Assembly (NCBI GenBank): GCA_027186245.1
Contig: CP114498.1
Coordinates: 6,827,501-6,891,500, forward strand
Source: Coriaria nepalensis
Taxonomy: Eukaryota > Streptophyta > Magnoliopsida > Cucurbitales > Coriariaceae
Direction: 5' to 3'
DNA length: 64,000 nucleotides
The notes under the pieces were generated by a model that had not been told where the DNA came from, ran no database searches, and saw only the letters and a program-made list of their open reading frames with translations. Numbering within the stretch: position 1 is the first letter of the stretch; each line of letters starts with the position of its first letter. Shown here piece after piece: positions 35,513 to 46,596 of the stretch. The position numbers and the translations under genes are program-made.

Positions 35513-36650
35513 TAAAAATGTATACCCATCAAGTCATTCGTATATGTCTGATCAGGTTATATCTTTTATGGGATTCAATTTTTAATGTAAATTAGATTTA
35601 TTAGATTAAAAAGTTTGATCAATAATCTAATTTATTAGAGCTTGGAATTATAGATCCACGGTCCCTAGGTCACCTCTATAAAATATTGTATAGGATAAGA
35701 ATGAAAAAGGTTGAAAAGGACTTATTTGCAAGAAAATAATTTTCTGAGGCAAATTCATAATTATGAGATAATTAGTGTAAATTAATTAATTAAATGATGT
35801 ATTTAAATGTGAAATTCGGAATTAATATAATAAATATTAATATATTTGATTTTGAATTGAATATATTATGTATAATATTAAATTGATATGAGATATTGAT
35901 TTAATATTAAAATTAAGAAAAGTCAAATTTAGATTAATTTAAGAAACTAATTTAAAATTTAAATAAGATTTGAAATAGATGAGATTCTATTTTAAATAAG
36001 ATTTAAATAGGTTTGAATAAATCAAACATATCATCAAAAAATGATATGATAGGTATTTATTTTAAATTAGATTTAATCTAATCAAATATATTATCAAACA
36101 AAGTTATATAATTTAAAATAGATTAAAACTCTATTTTAAATAGGATTTGAAAAAATTTAATCATATCAAAAATATCATTTGATGATCATTTTTGAATTAT
36201 TAATTCAATTAATTTAAAGAGTTTAAATTAATCAAAACTTCTAATGGAGTTCTATAAATATATTTCATCCTAATTAAATAAAAAAAAAAATTTAAGAGGT
36301 TTTTTCGGTAAAGATTTTTCTATGAGAAAATTAGAAAGAAAACATTGTCATATATACGCACCCACACACGTCCTATTGTGTTGAGTATCGACTTGAAAGA
36401 TCATGGTGTGAGTCTCGACGATGGATTCATGTAAGGCAAAAGTATGACTTCTTCGTATAGATGTAGATTAATTTATATGTATATAAAGGTTCGCGAAAAC
36501 ATTTTTAGAAAATATTTGTTATACAGTGGGACCGATTGTTCACTTCCATTGCATGGTTGTGAACCGCCGATTTCCTACATAATCTTTTATTTCTCTTCGT
36601 ATTTTACACTTTTAACCACCTTTACTAATGATTTTGTTTAACTTTACAAC
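35513..36650 (+). repeat. LTR-like repeat inserted in copia pol; family shared with 2.5-3.35 kb
   Basis: It begins abruptly with TGTAAAAATGTATACCC after the copia RT start. From 35740 to 36570 it matches the minus strand of 2495-3345 along its length. Probably a solo LTR about 1.1 kb long; the right border near 36650 is uncertain. A CTATAAATA box at about 36250 could be its promoter. Confidence 0.6.
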
Positions 36651-36651
36651 A

Positions 36652-37760
36652 TAGAGGAAATCTGGTCGGATTACTGATCATGGACTTAGGTGGAAACCTA
36701 AGGCTGGCAGGGCATCAATGATTGTATCATCGAGCAATGAGTCAGATGATCAAACTACAGCCGACTTTCTGCTTCTGATGCAGATGTAAGGGTAAGAAAC
36801 TTACTTGATTTTTCTCTGACTGAGCTTATCTCTTTATATTTGTCTTGATTTTATTTTATATTATAGGGACAGGCCGCTTCAGAGGTCAAGTGAAGGAAGT
36901 TGATTCCCTTGCCTTCCATGCATCAGTCATAATCTTAATTAGGTGACAAGGCTGGATTGGGTGATACTCGAGTTGACATAGCTTAGGAAAGTTTTATACA
37001 TCATATTGAAGTGATGGAGCTACCTTCTATCGACAGACATCCCTTTGAGGAGCATCATACTCATTAGGTAAGTATTTATATCTAGACTCGATGATTCCTT
37101 ACACTTACGATTTCTCATCTTAGCTCCCTATCTTTTCATAGGTGACGGTCGACTCCCCTTCTAATTTTGTTCAGATGGACACCGAGGAGCTCATACAGGC
37201 GGCTCTTGAGCTAATGAGCTTGTCCAATAGCAGGCTTCTTACTCAATTGGAGATGTTTGCTCCTCTTGACATAGTGGCCGCTATCGACCGTTTGAGGGAG
37301 TTTTTGAGCCAGCCTCTTGCGGATGTTGTTAGAGGGACAACCTACCTTGACGTTCTATCAAAGATTGATTAGCTTCTTACTCGAGAAGACTTGTGAGTAG
37401 CCATTAGTGAAGGTTTGAGGACACCTAAATGTGGGATTGACCATGTAGCCACATCACAAATCCAATTATCTGCTTAATGAGTATCATGCATTGAGCGGAA
37501 GACTATAAATGATACTATCATGGACGAGCAATCTTCCCAGGTAGAGAGGGCAAAGAACAATAAGGCTGCTTAGGCCGAATAAGAGGCCAAGCTTAAATAA
37601 GTGAGGCAAAAGGTTGAAAAGCTCGAAGATAGGCAATAAATTATAGCGCCCAAGCCCCAGGCAGTAATGAGAAAGACCGTAGAAAATCTCAAACTGTTGT
37701 GAGACTAGGGACCAGGTACCATGATGGGTGACGACCATTCTGGAAGTAGATCAGGAGCTT
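36652..37760 (+). pseudogene. Spliced-looking ORF antisense to a gypsy element (possible Tat-type antisense ORF)
   Basis: Exon-like pieces are bounded by splice-like signals: 36653-36790 (RKSGRITDHGLRWKPKAG; donor-like gtaaga), about 36869-37066 (from TATAG|GGACAGG to gtaagt), 37142-37372 (TVDSPSNFVQMDTEELIQAA ... IVAAIDRLREFLSQPLADVV), then a coiled-coil-like charged tail (AKLK, VRQKVEKLEDRQ) to about 37700. Stops interrupt the last part. It lies on the opposite strand just 3' of the gypsy integrase fossil. Some plant Tat gypsy elements carry an antisense ORF in this place, so this is the likeliest origin; I did not recognise a named domain. Alternative: remnant of a host plant-mobile-domain gene. 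Confidence 0.4.
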
Positions 37761-38089
37761 ATTAGGCTATATGATACATGAGAGGCCATCCGGATGTTCT
37801 CACTTGATGAAGTTTAGCATCCTTTATTATTTATTGTTTTTCCCTTCTTAGGACTTTTATTGTACGACTATGACTCAACGTTTGGTCGGCTAAAGGGACG
37901 ATCTTTGATACCTTTTATTGGGTCAACTGAAGGGTTGATACTTGGTAAATACTTTGATGTTTTGTCGTTACTCTTTTTATTGATTTTAGTATTTTCATAC
38001 CTTACATCCATGCGCAAATGACTAAATACCAAACTCTTATTCTAAGGTGTTTCAAATAACATTGGGTGTAAGACTTAAAGTAAAAATCA

Positions 38090-39565
38090 TTTATTGGCTT
38101 ATAATGCATCACACCCTTCAGAATTTTGAGCCAAAAAGCATTATCTGGAAAGTTCATTCCCAATTAGGAGCTCATTTCCCATAAAACTTAGATGTATTTG
38201 TTTGTCCAATGGGAAAAAGTATTTTCAAAGCCAATTCCCCAATTAAAACATTTTGGCTTTCACCCTTTTATTGTAAGCCTTGACGACCCTATTTTTATGG
38301 ACCGTCAAAGCATCCAACGCTTGCAATCGTTCCCTTCCAAATCTTCCAACTCAATAAGCATTGACTCAGAATACTTAGAAAGAGTTAAATTATTTTGGAG
38401 AGCAATTTTTAACCATTTTTGTTGAATCTCCATAGGCAAGACAACATCATGACCTTATACAAAAGAGAATTGGGTGATAGACGTACTAGTTTTCTAGGTC
38501 ATCCTATAGGCCCAGAAGGTTGGCCTTAGGTTGTCGTGCCATGACTTGTGATTCTCTTTAATTATCTTCTTAATCAAACCGATTTTCACCTTATTTGTCG
38601 ACTCGACCTAGTCATTAACCTAGGCGTAATAAGGCATCGAAGTAAACAATTTGAAGCCATAATCCTCAACGAGATCAACCACTAGGCACCTGGTGAAGAC
38701 TGTGGCGTCATTGGTAGTTATAGTCTCTAGGACCCCAAACCGATAAATAATCATTTTCCTTAGAAATTCGATGACTTCAACTTGAGCTAATATTTTTAAT
38801 AGAATGCTTCTACTTATTTGGTGAAATAATCAATATTGATCAAAATTTACGTGTTAATCAACATACTTGCTTGAAGATAGATACTTGCTTGACTCTGGAT
38901 AAATTTGGTCGTCATGGCTTGAAGATTAGCTGCATATTAAGCATGGGTTGTTTCTGAATTGGTCCACACTTTTAATAACTTTTACATCCCTTAGAATAAC
39001 TGACAAAATCTCTTAGAATGGTTAGCCGGTTAAAGTCATTATGTCTAATTAATCAACATATTTTGCATTCGGCTTGATGTGAACCATAGATTCATGGACC
39101 TCCTTCATCGTCCTAAAGATTTTGGAATATCTAAGGTGCCAGAGAAGCAAATCGTCATGATCTTATCGATACAACTCGTTTGTTATCAAAGTATAATTAG
39201 TATCAGCAGATCTTAACTAGAAAGATCCCATTCAAATTCTATAGATATTGAATGAGTAGTGTTTACCAATCGTCCGCCTCTCGATTTTTTATATTAAATA
39301 TAGAAAACTCAGCATGTCTAGAAGCTAAAAGAAGGTGATTCCATTTGTAGACAGTCATTATTCTAGACGTTGCCTAGAATATGCTCAAATTGGATGCCAA
39401 TTGAGCTATATTGTTGGCTTTAACATTAAATAGCCGAGGCACATGATTCAACATCCACTCTTCAAATTCATCTAGGAATTGAATGGCCATAGCAAAGTAA
39501 CAAGTCAACTTAGGATCAGTGTTAAGATCAACCAGCGTTATCTGACAAAATTTGTTTTGAGTCAC
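38090..39565 (-). pseudogene. Ty3/gypsy RNase H-integrase fossil
   Basis: On the minus strand, 39565-39374 gives an RNase H end with FLDEFEEWMLNHVPR and NNIAQLASNLS. Near 38740-38510 the integrase core reads VEDYGFKLFTSMPYYA, then VNDxVESTNKVKIGLIKKI and WHDNLRPTFWAYRM. Near 38470-38160 the C-terminal part reads YGHDVVLPMEIQ and VVKAYNKRVKAKMF. CAG-to-TAG and similar changes put stops in it. No gag or RT is nearby, so this is a different remnant from the one at 3.4-7.8 kb. Confidence 0.85.
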
Positions 39566-40336
39566 ACAAATACATATTGATATTTTATTAGGTGTACCAT
39601 GTTTATAGTAGATCGATCAATCTCAAATAATGTATATATTAATTTTACAATATCACATTATATATTATATTAATTTTATATATAATTAAGATAGATTTAG
39701 ACAAAAAAAAAGTCTCATACTTATATATGAAAAAATTTATAATGTGTTTTGATGAAATTTATTAGTTGCGACTAAGGATGTCATGCTCTCAAATTAACAA
39801 AGAAGTGTATTACAATAGTAAAAAATTTAAATAATAAAATAAAATAAATAATAATAATAATAATAATAGTAATTTTTTCTTTATCTATATATTATATCTT
39901 TGTTTGATAAAAAGGATGTCACGATAGTAATCAGAATGGTTAGAATTTGGAATTAAACCACATCATTATTCTTCAACATCAAGTAATCATAACCACTGAA
40001 AATATATATGTACTCTAAGTTCACTAAGAATTATTCATCATCATACTTCAATCTGTAGAATAAAAGATCGATCCAACTATTTTCAAATACATTTAGGATA
40101 ATAGGACAATTGGGGAGCACTATAAAATCGATCTCTCAGATTCATAAATGTATATAAATTCCCACATAAAAATTTAAGATTTATCAATTTTTTTCACATA
40201 CACTTACACCTCACACCTCATGTACATTAGAGAAGAGTTCATCCATACAACAATATCTAAATCTTACATAGAAATTTATGTAAGAAGGGCAACTTCAATT
40301 TATGAGAGAGGTACGTAGTCAAAGCACCTTTGTGAT
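39566..40336. other. AT-rich spacer
   Basis: No gene supported. Contains an (ATA)n tract at about 39846-39868 and a T/C-rich region leading into the next gene. Confidence 0.35.
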
Positions 40337-40581
40337 GTGGCCGTTCCATGCGCCTTTTCCCTACATCCTTGTAATAAGAATCAAGTCAAGCCTGGTTGTT
40401 TGCAGGACCCTTGCGTGGGTCCATATTGCCAGAGTGTGTTGAGAAACAGCATATTAGCATCCCCTTGCGCAAGATTCCTTCTTCCAACTCTCTCTCTCTC
40501 TCTCCTCTTCCTCGATCTCGAAACCCAAAGACTAGCCTATCTCTTATCTCCATCTCTCTCTTCCATAAATCAAACTCACCC

Positions 40582-41094
40582 ATGGCTACAGTTTCAGATC
40601 TACAAATATACCCCCAAGTTTCTCCAATATCCCAATTGTCACCCACCCCCTTCAATTCAAGTCCCATTTCCAGAACCCACATGATCTCCTCCTCCTCCTC
40701 CTCCTCCTCCTCCTCCTCCTCCTCCTCCTCTTTCCTCAACCCCTTCCCCATCCCCCGCCTAACTACTCATCCTCCTCCCTCCTCCACCACTTCCTCCACA
40801 CGCCACCGTCCCTTGATGATCACAATCCCACCAATATCCCTCGGAAAGAAATCCCTCGCCGACTCCGCCTCCGCCTCCGCAATGGGAAAACGCCAGACCA
40901 CTCTTGCAACGGCACTTACTCTGACCTTAGCGGCTCTGGGAAACAGTAGCTCCACCACGGAAAACAATTCAGCTGCTCAAGAACGAGCTCGCGGTATATA
41001 CAACATCACCATAACTAACCCTGCTACGTACGTACTGTTTAATTATCTTTCAGTTTTAATGAAACAAAAAAAAAGAGAATATAAATATATATAA
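40582..41094 (+). CDS. Unrecognised ORF with serine run; possibly first exon of a plastid-targeted protein
   Basis: From the ATG in a good context (CCCATGGCT at 40582) the frame is open for 170 codons. The N-terminus, MATVSDLQIYPQVSPIS, and the Ser/Thr/Pro-rich, basic, acid-poor first 90 residues look like a chloroplast transit peptide. A run of about 15 serines (residues 35-49) comes from a (TCC)n microsatellite. After a hydrophobic TTLATALTLTLAALG segment comes QERARGIYNITITNPAT. A splice donor-like GTACGT follows TNPAT at about 41028; downstream codons look like intron. No later exons are visible before the next gene at 41444, so it may be truncated or single-exon. I do not recognise the family. 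Confidence 0.45.
   Translation: MATVSDLQIYPQVSPISQLSPTPFNSSPISRTHMISSSSSSSSSSSSSSSFLNPFPIPRLTTHPPPSSTTSSTRHRPLMITIPPISLGKKSLADSASASAMGKRQTTLATALTLTLAALGNSSSTTENNSAAQERARGIYNITITNPATYVLFNYLSVLMKQKKREYKYI
40686..40731 (+). repeat. (CTC/TCC)n trinucleotide microsatellite coding for polyserine
   Basis: About 15 perfect TCC/CTC triplets inside the ORF at 40582-41094. Confidence 0.9.
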
Positions 41095-41443
41095 TGCGTG
41101 TCAGTATCTAATTGGCTACAATGTATACGTCATATTATTACGTGATGACGTGAATACTTTTTGTCGCTGTGTGAAAGTATTAATTCTGACAATGTAAAAG
41201 AAAAAAGTAATAATAAAATAAAATAAATGGAAAAGAATCTGCAGAGAAGCTTCTTCGAAAAATCCTCTCATCGATCTAACCCACAGGCCCACTACTTAGA
41301 TGCTCATATGCTTCTCTTCCACCATACAGTTTTCTTTCTTTCTTTCCAGCCAACCAATCAGAATTCACTACTCATTTTCACAAGCCAAGAGAGGAAAAAA
41401 AACGCAAACTTTAGTTTTCTCATTCCCTCTTCTCTTTCTGACA

Positions 41444-42758
41444 ATGGAATCAACAACAGTAACCGTAGATGGCGGCAAAGGGCAGCCGGACTTCTACCAG
41501 AACGTCGTCGCAATGCGTCACGGCGATCGGTTGGACAACTTCGATCCTAATTGGGTGAATACTGCGGCCAGGCCCTGGGACCCGCCTCTAATCGACGACG
41601 GCAAGGCCAGAGCCTTCAGAACGGGTCGGACGCTCCGGAACTCCGCCGGTTTTCCAATCCATAGGGTTTTTGTCTCTCCTTTCATCCGTTGCGTTCAAAC
41701 TGCTACTCAAGCTATATATGCTCTCACCGCCGTCGAAGATGACCCTACCGCCGTCAGAGGTGACGACCTCCCGATCGATCAGTCCAAACTCAAGGTGATG
41801 GACCGTTTCAATAGTTGATTTTCTCAGACTAAAAATTAGGGATTCTTGTTTTCATTTTCGAGGGGTTTATTACTTATTAGTTAAATTCATCCTGAAATTA
41901 TCATTCTCGACGAATTATTTCTAGATTCGTGATAGCTTATTTGTTATCTGAGGATTGAGATTGAGATCGTTAATTTGAGTTTTTGGAATTTCGAAAGTTG
42001 CTCTGTATTTTTGTATATGAAGCTTATTTAACGTTCAGAGATTTGGATACTTTTTTTTTCTCTTATTCATATACATTTAGTTGGGTTTGGATGTAGGCAA
42101 ATGTTGAGCTTGGACTGTGTGAGATGTTAAACACTATAGCCATCAAACCCAATCTAGTTCCAAGAGATGGGAAATGGGGCTTCAATGTCTCAGAGCTCGA
42201 AGCTATTTTACCCGCAGGAACCGTGGACCCCACTGTGGAACGGGTTTATAATGAGGTATAATAATCAAAGTATCAATCTTTGTTGATAGAATGTATATGA
42301 ATGTTATATTCTTTAGCAATCATATGATCTAAGAGACATTTTTTGCTTGGAAAAAATGCTAGTTACCCAAATGGGAAGAGTCAGTGTTGGAGACAAGGAC
42401 TAGATACCAGCAAATTTACAAGGCACTTGCTGATAAATACCCCACAGAAAACTTGCTTCTTGTCACTCATGGTAAGTAAACTGGTCAACATCGTCTCTAA
42501 ATTGATGTTTTTCGGGTTAAAATTTATCCTTTTTTTTTTCCTAAAGCTGTTTGATTCTGCTTTCTAGGTGAAGCAGTTGGGGTTGCTGTTTCGACATATC
42601 TGGAAACAACAGTTTATGGAGTCGAGTATTGTGCATATGCCAAACTAAGAAGACCCATTTACCGAGTAGGCGATTCTTTTAAGGCTGGAAACTTTGAGGT
42701 TGTTACAGATGATGGGCTGCCTGGAATCAAATATGCCTCCATTGGGGAAAATGAGTGA
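41444..42758 (+). CDS. Phosphoglycerate-mutase-like histidine phosphatase superfamily protein
   Basis: There are four exons, 41444-41794, 42097-42255, 42363-42471 and 42568-42758, all with GT-AG introns and frame maintained; the product is 269 residues. The phosphohistidine motif is MRHGD (His26), after the start MESTTVTVDGG. The second catalytic His is His206 in LLLVTHGEAVG, split by the last intron. SPFIRCVQTA is the conserved arginine block. It is predicted to be a cytosolic phosphatase- or mutase-like enzyme; the plant subfamily (At3g60450-like from memory) has no firmly known substrate, and true glycolytic activity should not be assumed. All key residues are intact. A tandem broken copy follows at 44.2 kb and DUO1 lies beyond it on the opposite strand. 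Confidence 0.92.
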
Positions 42759-44214
42759 AAGAAAAAATCAAGGATAACTCTTTGCTGTATGAATAAAGCA
42801 TCACAGATATTGTTTGGCTTCTTGGATTACAAGGAACCAGCTTTTTTTCTCCCTTTTATTACCCCACAACACATTTGCGTTAGCTAATGTGTTTCAAGAG
42901 CTGACTGTAAACTGCGAATTATGCAGGATTGGATAAATGAAGACAGTTTCCATGTTATTATATTATTGTCCCAACTAGACGTAAGGATTTTAAAGTTTCT
43001 TCAAAATATGAAAAGGCAAGAGAGGCAAAAACAGTCATGAAAGTTAGTATTGAGACAAAAAGGTGCAAAACGAGAAACCATTCCGTGACTGAAACCGTAA
43101 CCTTGTTGGCTTCATCTAGATAATTAAAAGCTTTACATCTTCTTTCACATACGGTTCTTAAAATCATATATTAGTTTCTTAGTTATTTCACATTTTAAAT
43201 ATAAAAATTTAAATTAATTTATTTAAAGAATCACTTCAACTTTTTTGTAATTTAAATTAAATAAAAGAATAGAGAATTAGATGAAGAATTATCTAAAAAT
43301 ATTAAATAAAATTTAAAAGGCTAAAATATTAATTAAATTTGAAATTTTTTATAAAGAATTGGACGTGAATTCTAGCTAGCGGGGTAGCGGAAAAAAGCTA
43401 GCAAATAAGAGGTCGAAAATATCGAGCTTTCTTGATTTTTATCCCTGTTTGGTAGCACTAACATGTTTCTGAATCATGTTTGATTAAGATCATTTCAAGA
43501 ATGGAGCATAATTATAACATTATCATACAAATATGTCTGTTTTGGATCCATCTTATAGTTGAAGAGTTAAATTCCTTGACCATTGAGATTATCCATCCAA
43601 TTTGAGATTTTTCAAAGATAAAATATATATTGTTTCCCTCTAACTTATTAGATCTAATAACTACACGAGATCATCTCTTAGCTTTTAATCTCTTAACTTC
43701 CCTTTGAGGTGAGATTGAAAGATCATTTTCCTTCTTTCTTTTTTTTTATTAGGGTTTCTTCACATTCCTACTAATTAGAGTCATCAAGGGTTTTCAAAAT
43801 GCATAGCTTTGTTTTTGAGATAAAATTGGTTTGTGACTTCTAACGAATTCGCGAGCTTGAATTGGTATGTTGATGGAGGGTAAAATTGAGATTCAAAGTT
43901 TCGAACGTGCGTTAATGGAGAGGGGGTACGAAAGAAAGAAAAAATAAAATGGGATTGGGAGGGGGGGAGAAAAAAAGTTTAAAATACGTAGGTTACCTAG
44001 TCAAACCCGGTCACCTGTATGTTTCTTACCATGTAATTTGTCCTTGGGCGAAGTGACATGCCCAAGGACATCTGATCTGTATGGAAGGCCCATATTGCAT
44101 GGGCTGCATGGGCGCCATGCATTCTGACCCCGTCTCTACTGCCATAAGCAAGTTAACAGTATAGCTTGTCTTCCTGGTAACAGAGTTTACTAGAGTTTCA
44201 GTCTAAGATGGTAT
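42759..44214. other. Spacer between phosphoglycerate-mutase-like gene and its pseudogene
   Basis: Starts with the 3' UTR of the intact gene; its GAACCAGC...GCAGGATTGGAT segment (about 42834-42934) recurs after the pseudogene. The rest is AT-rich with no gene. 44030-44150 has a GC-richer stretch with CCCAAGGACATC and GGGCTGCATGGG. Confidence 0.4.
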
Positions 44215-44893
44215 TGATTATATACCATAGTTCTAATATACGTTGCTAAACACGATGGCCTTCACTCCTGATACATTTCCTACATACAGAAACTTTGGTT
44301 TCAATATCTTGGAGCTTTAAGCTATGCTGCCTTCGGGAACTGTAGAGCCCACTGTTGAACCGGTATATAAAGAGGTATTATAATTTTTCAGACTTAATTT
44401 TGATCTTCGTAAATAAATGTTTGTTCATGTTATATAATACACAATCATATGGCCTTAAGAGAGGTAATTTTGCTTGAAAAAATTTAGTTACCTAAATTGG
44501 GAGTCATTGTTAGAGTAAAAAACCAGAAGCCGTCAAGTCTACAAGACCCTTGCTGAGAAATACCCCACGCAAAACTTGTTTCTTGTCAGTCATTGATAGT
44601 AATCAACATCTATGGATTGATGTTTTTTCCTTTTGGTTTACGTTTGATTTGAACATCCTTTATGTATACATTTTTTTTCTTTTGATCTCTAGGTGAAGGA
44701 ATTTGGGATGTTGTTTCAACATTCATGGATGTGTATATACGGGCTTATAAAGTTGAGTATTGTGCATTATATGCCGAACTGGGAAAACCCGTTTACCGAG
44801 AAGGCGATTCTTATAAGGCCGGAAACTTTGAGTTTGTTACAGACGACGGGCTACCCATGATCAGATATGCCTCCATCGGTGCTATTGAGTGAT
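44215..44893 (+). pseudogene. Tandem phosphoglycerate-mutase-like pseudogene lacking exon 1
   Basis: Sequences matching exons 2, 3 and 4 of the gene at 41444-42758 occur in order at about 44215-44373, 44488-44597 and 44694-44893. Exon 2 reads FGFNILEL-stop-AMLPSGTVEP. Exon 3 has lost frame after ESLLE and reads NLFLVSH in place of NLLLVTH. Exon 4 is largely open, with GEGIWDVVSTFMDV ... YREGDSYKAGNFEFVTDDG, and ends in TGA. The first exon with the RHG motif is not found upstream. Introns are kept, so it arose by DNA duplication, not retroposition. The matching 3' flanks (about 44965-45050) support this. Confidence 0.88.
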
Positions 44894-45324
44894 ACAACAA
44901 GCATAACTCTTGCTGTACTAATAATGAGCTAGAGATGTTGTTTGGTTCCTTGTAATCCAAGGAACCAGCATTTTTTTCCTCCTCAATTCCCTTTCGCAAA
45001 TGTGATTCGAGAATTGGCTGTACACTGCAAACTATGCAGGATTGGATATTTATAATCCCCAGTTTTGTTTATGGAATTTGAAGTTTCTTCTGAATTGAAA
45101 AAAAAGAAGCAAGAAATGCAAAAACAAAAGAAGGAAAAATGAAAGGAAGAAAGAAAAAACCAAGTTATAGTTTGATTGAAGTAGTTGTAACTAAACATAT
45201 ATCTAAAAAGCAGTGTCTTTATATGTTCATTAGCAAAACAACCATCAAACTATTAAAAAGATACAAAATGGGAAACTACCAATATATAAAGATATTATCT
45301 TGACAACAATTTGACCACTGTGAA

Positions 45325-46378
45325 TCATTGCTTAGACAGGCTTGGCAACGGCTCTATCTGATCAAACATGCCTTCTGGGAAGTCATCAAAGAAGATTTTT
45401 GACGCAGCAGAGGTGTCGATAACATTTTCCCTTGCACTACTTTGAAAACCCCGCATCTGTTCAAAAACAGGCTGCCCAATGGGAAATTGCATGTCATTAT
45501 CAACTCCGAGCATGTCACAAAAGAATGGCTCGTCGAGGCTAGCCATGAGCTCTTGACTCTCCGACGAGAATGTGAAGTCTGGTAATGGGACTAATGGTAG
45601 CTGTGGTGGAACCGGCGGAACAAGGAAAGGAATATTCTCCGGAAGCGGGCCCACAAGATCTTGTAAGGCTACTATCTTCATTGTCCCGGATTCCGGACGA
45701 GGTTGTGATGATGATTCTGCTTCCGATGAAAACATCAACGCTGGATCCTATATCATATACAACATTCGGTGAATGAAGTTAATTCAAATTTAAGACTTTT
45801 AATATATCTTTATTGTTTTTTTTTTTTTTTTTCAAACCTTTAAAGTAGGGACGTGAGGATCGTGGCAAAAAGAGAGATCCTTTTTGTGTTTGTGTGATTT
45901 ATTAGAGGAGGACGAAGTAGTTGTTGAGTTGTGAAGAATCCTTGCCAGTTTCTTCTGCCTACTACTCCAGAAATTCTTCACATCATTATCTGTTCTTCCC
46001 GGTAGATAGGTTGCGATTTTCGCCCATTTGTTCCCAAACTGTGCTTGTAGCTCTATAACCACCCTCTCCTCCTCTACAGAAAACTTGCACCCACTTGTTC
46101 AAAAAACACAACGTAAGACACATACATATACGACTACTGTGATGAAGAAGTGTTAAGAAAGAATGTTTTTCTGCTTACGTCTTCAAGTTGGGTCGGAGTT
46201 TGTTAACCCAACGGAGGCGGCATGATTTTCCGGTCCTTTGAAGAAGACCTTTGGATCGAATGGAGCTCCAATCTCTTGGCCCGTATTTGTTCACATGCTT
46301 TTGTAGAACCTCATCTTCTTCAGACTTCCAAGGACCTTTCCTTATCATATACCTATCCCCTCTCCCTCCTCCTTCCAT
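45325..46378 (-). CDS. DUO1: DUO POLLEN 1-like R2R3-MYB transcription factor
   Basis: Exons are 46378-46179, 46093-45838 and 45747-45325 (all GT-AG); the product is 292 residues, against 300 in Arabidopsis. R2 (residues about 14-63) and R3 (about 67-117) contain the DUO1-specific GPRDWSSIRSKGLLQRTGKS, GCKFSVEEERVVIELQ and PGRTDNDVKNFWSSRQKKLA; the R2/R3 junction keeps the extra lysine region (NLKTGCK). The C-terminus ends with the conserved acidic DDFPEGMFDQIEPLPS. In Arabidopsis DUO1 is expressed in the male germline, drives generative-cell division and sperm gene expression, and is a miR159 target. The start at 46378 (MEGGG) is the first in-frame ATG. It converges with the phosphoglycerate-mutase-like pair, as At3g60450/At3g60460 lie next to each other in Arabidopsis. 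No defects seen. Confidence 0.95.
46250..46270 (-). promoter_or_regulatory. miR159-complementary site in DUO1 exon 1
   Basis: The 21 nt codes W37-K43 of DUO1. From memory of miR159a, the plus strand here equals the miRNA at 18 of 21 positions. Of the three differences, two (miRNA positions 8 and 20) are G:U wobbles and only position 12 is a true mismatch. The target begins TGGAGCTCC and ends TCCAAA. Reported miR159 regulation of DUO1 in Arabidopsis supports the call. Confidence 0.75.
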
Positions 46379-46596
46379 TTTTCTTCTACCCCCTCTCTCC
46401 TTCTCAGAAACTTGACAAAGATACTTCACTGCACTAACATTTATTCCTCACTCTCTCCCTACATTCTCTCTGGTCTCGCTACATGTCTTTATATTTTATT
46501 TATTTTTGTAGAAGAGGGTAATGGCGGTTAGGGCGGTTACTACCACTATCTAAAAACCAGGCATCCCATTTTCAAAATTGTTCTCAGTTTGAAGTT

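Noticed and set aside
40386..40751. Minus-strand frame with a long poly-glutamate run
   Set aside because: It is the antisense shadow of the (TCC)n tract that codes polyserine on the plus strand.
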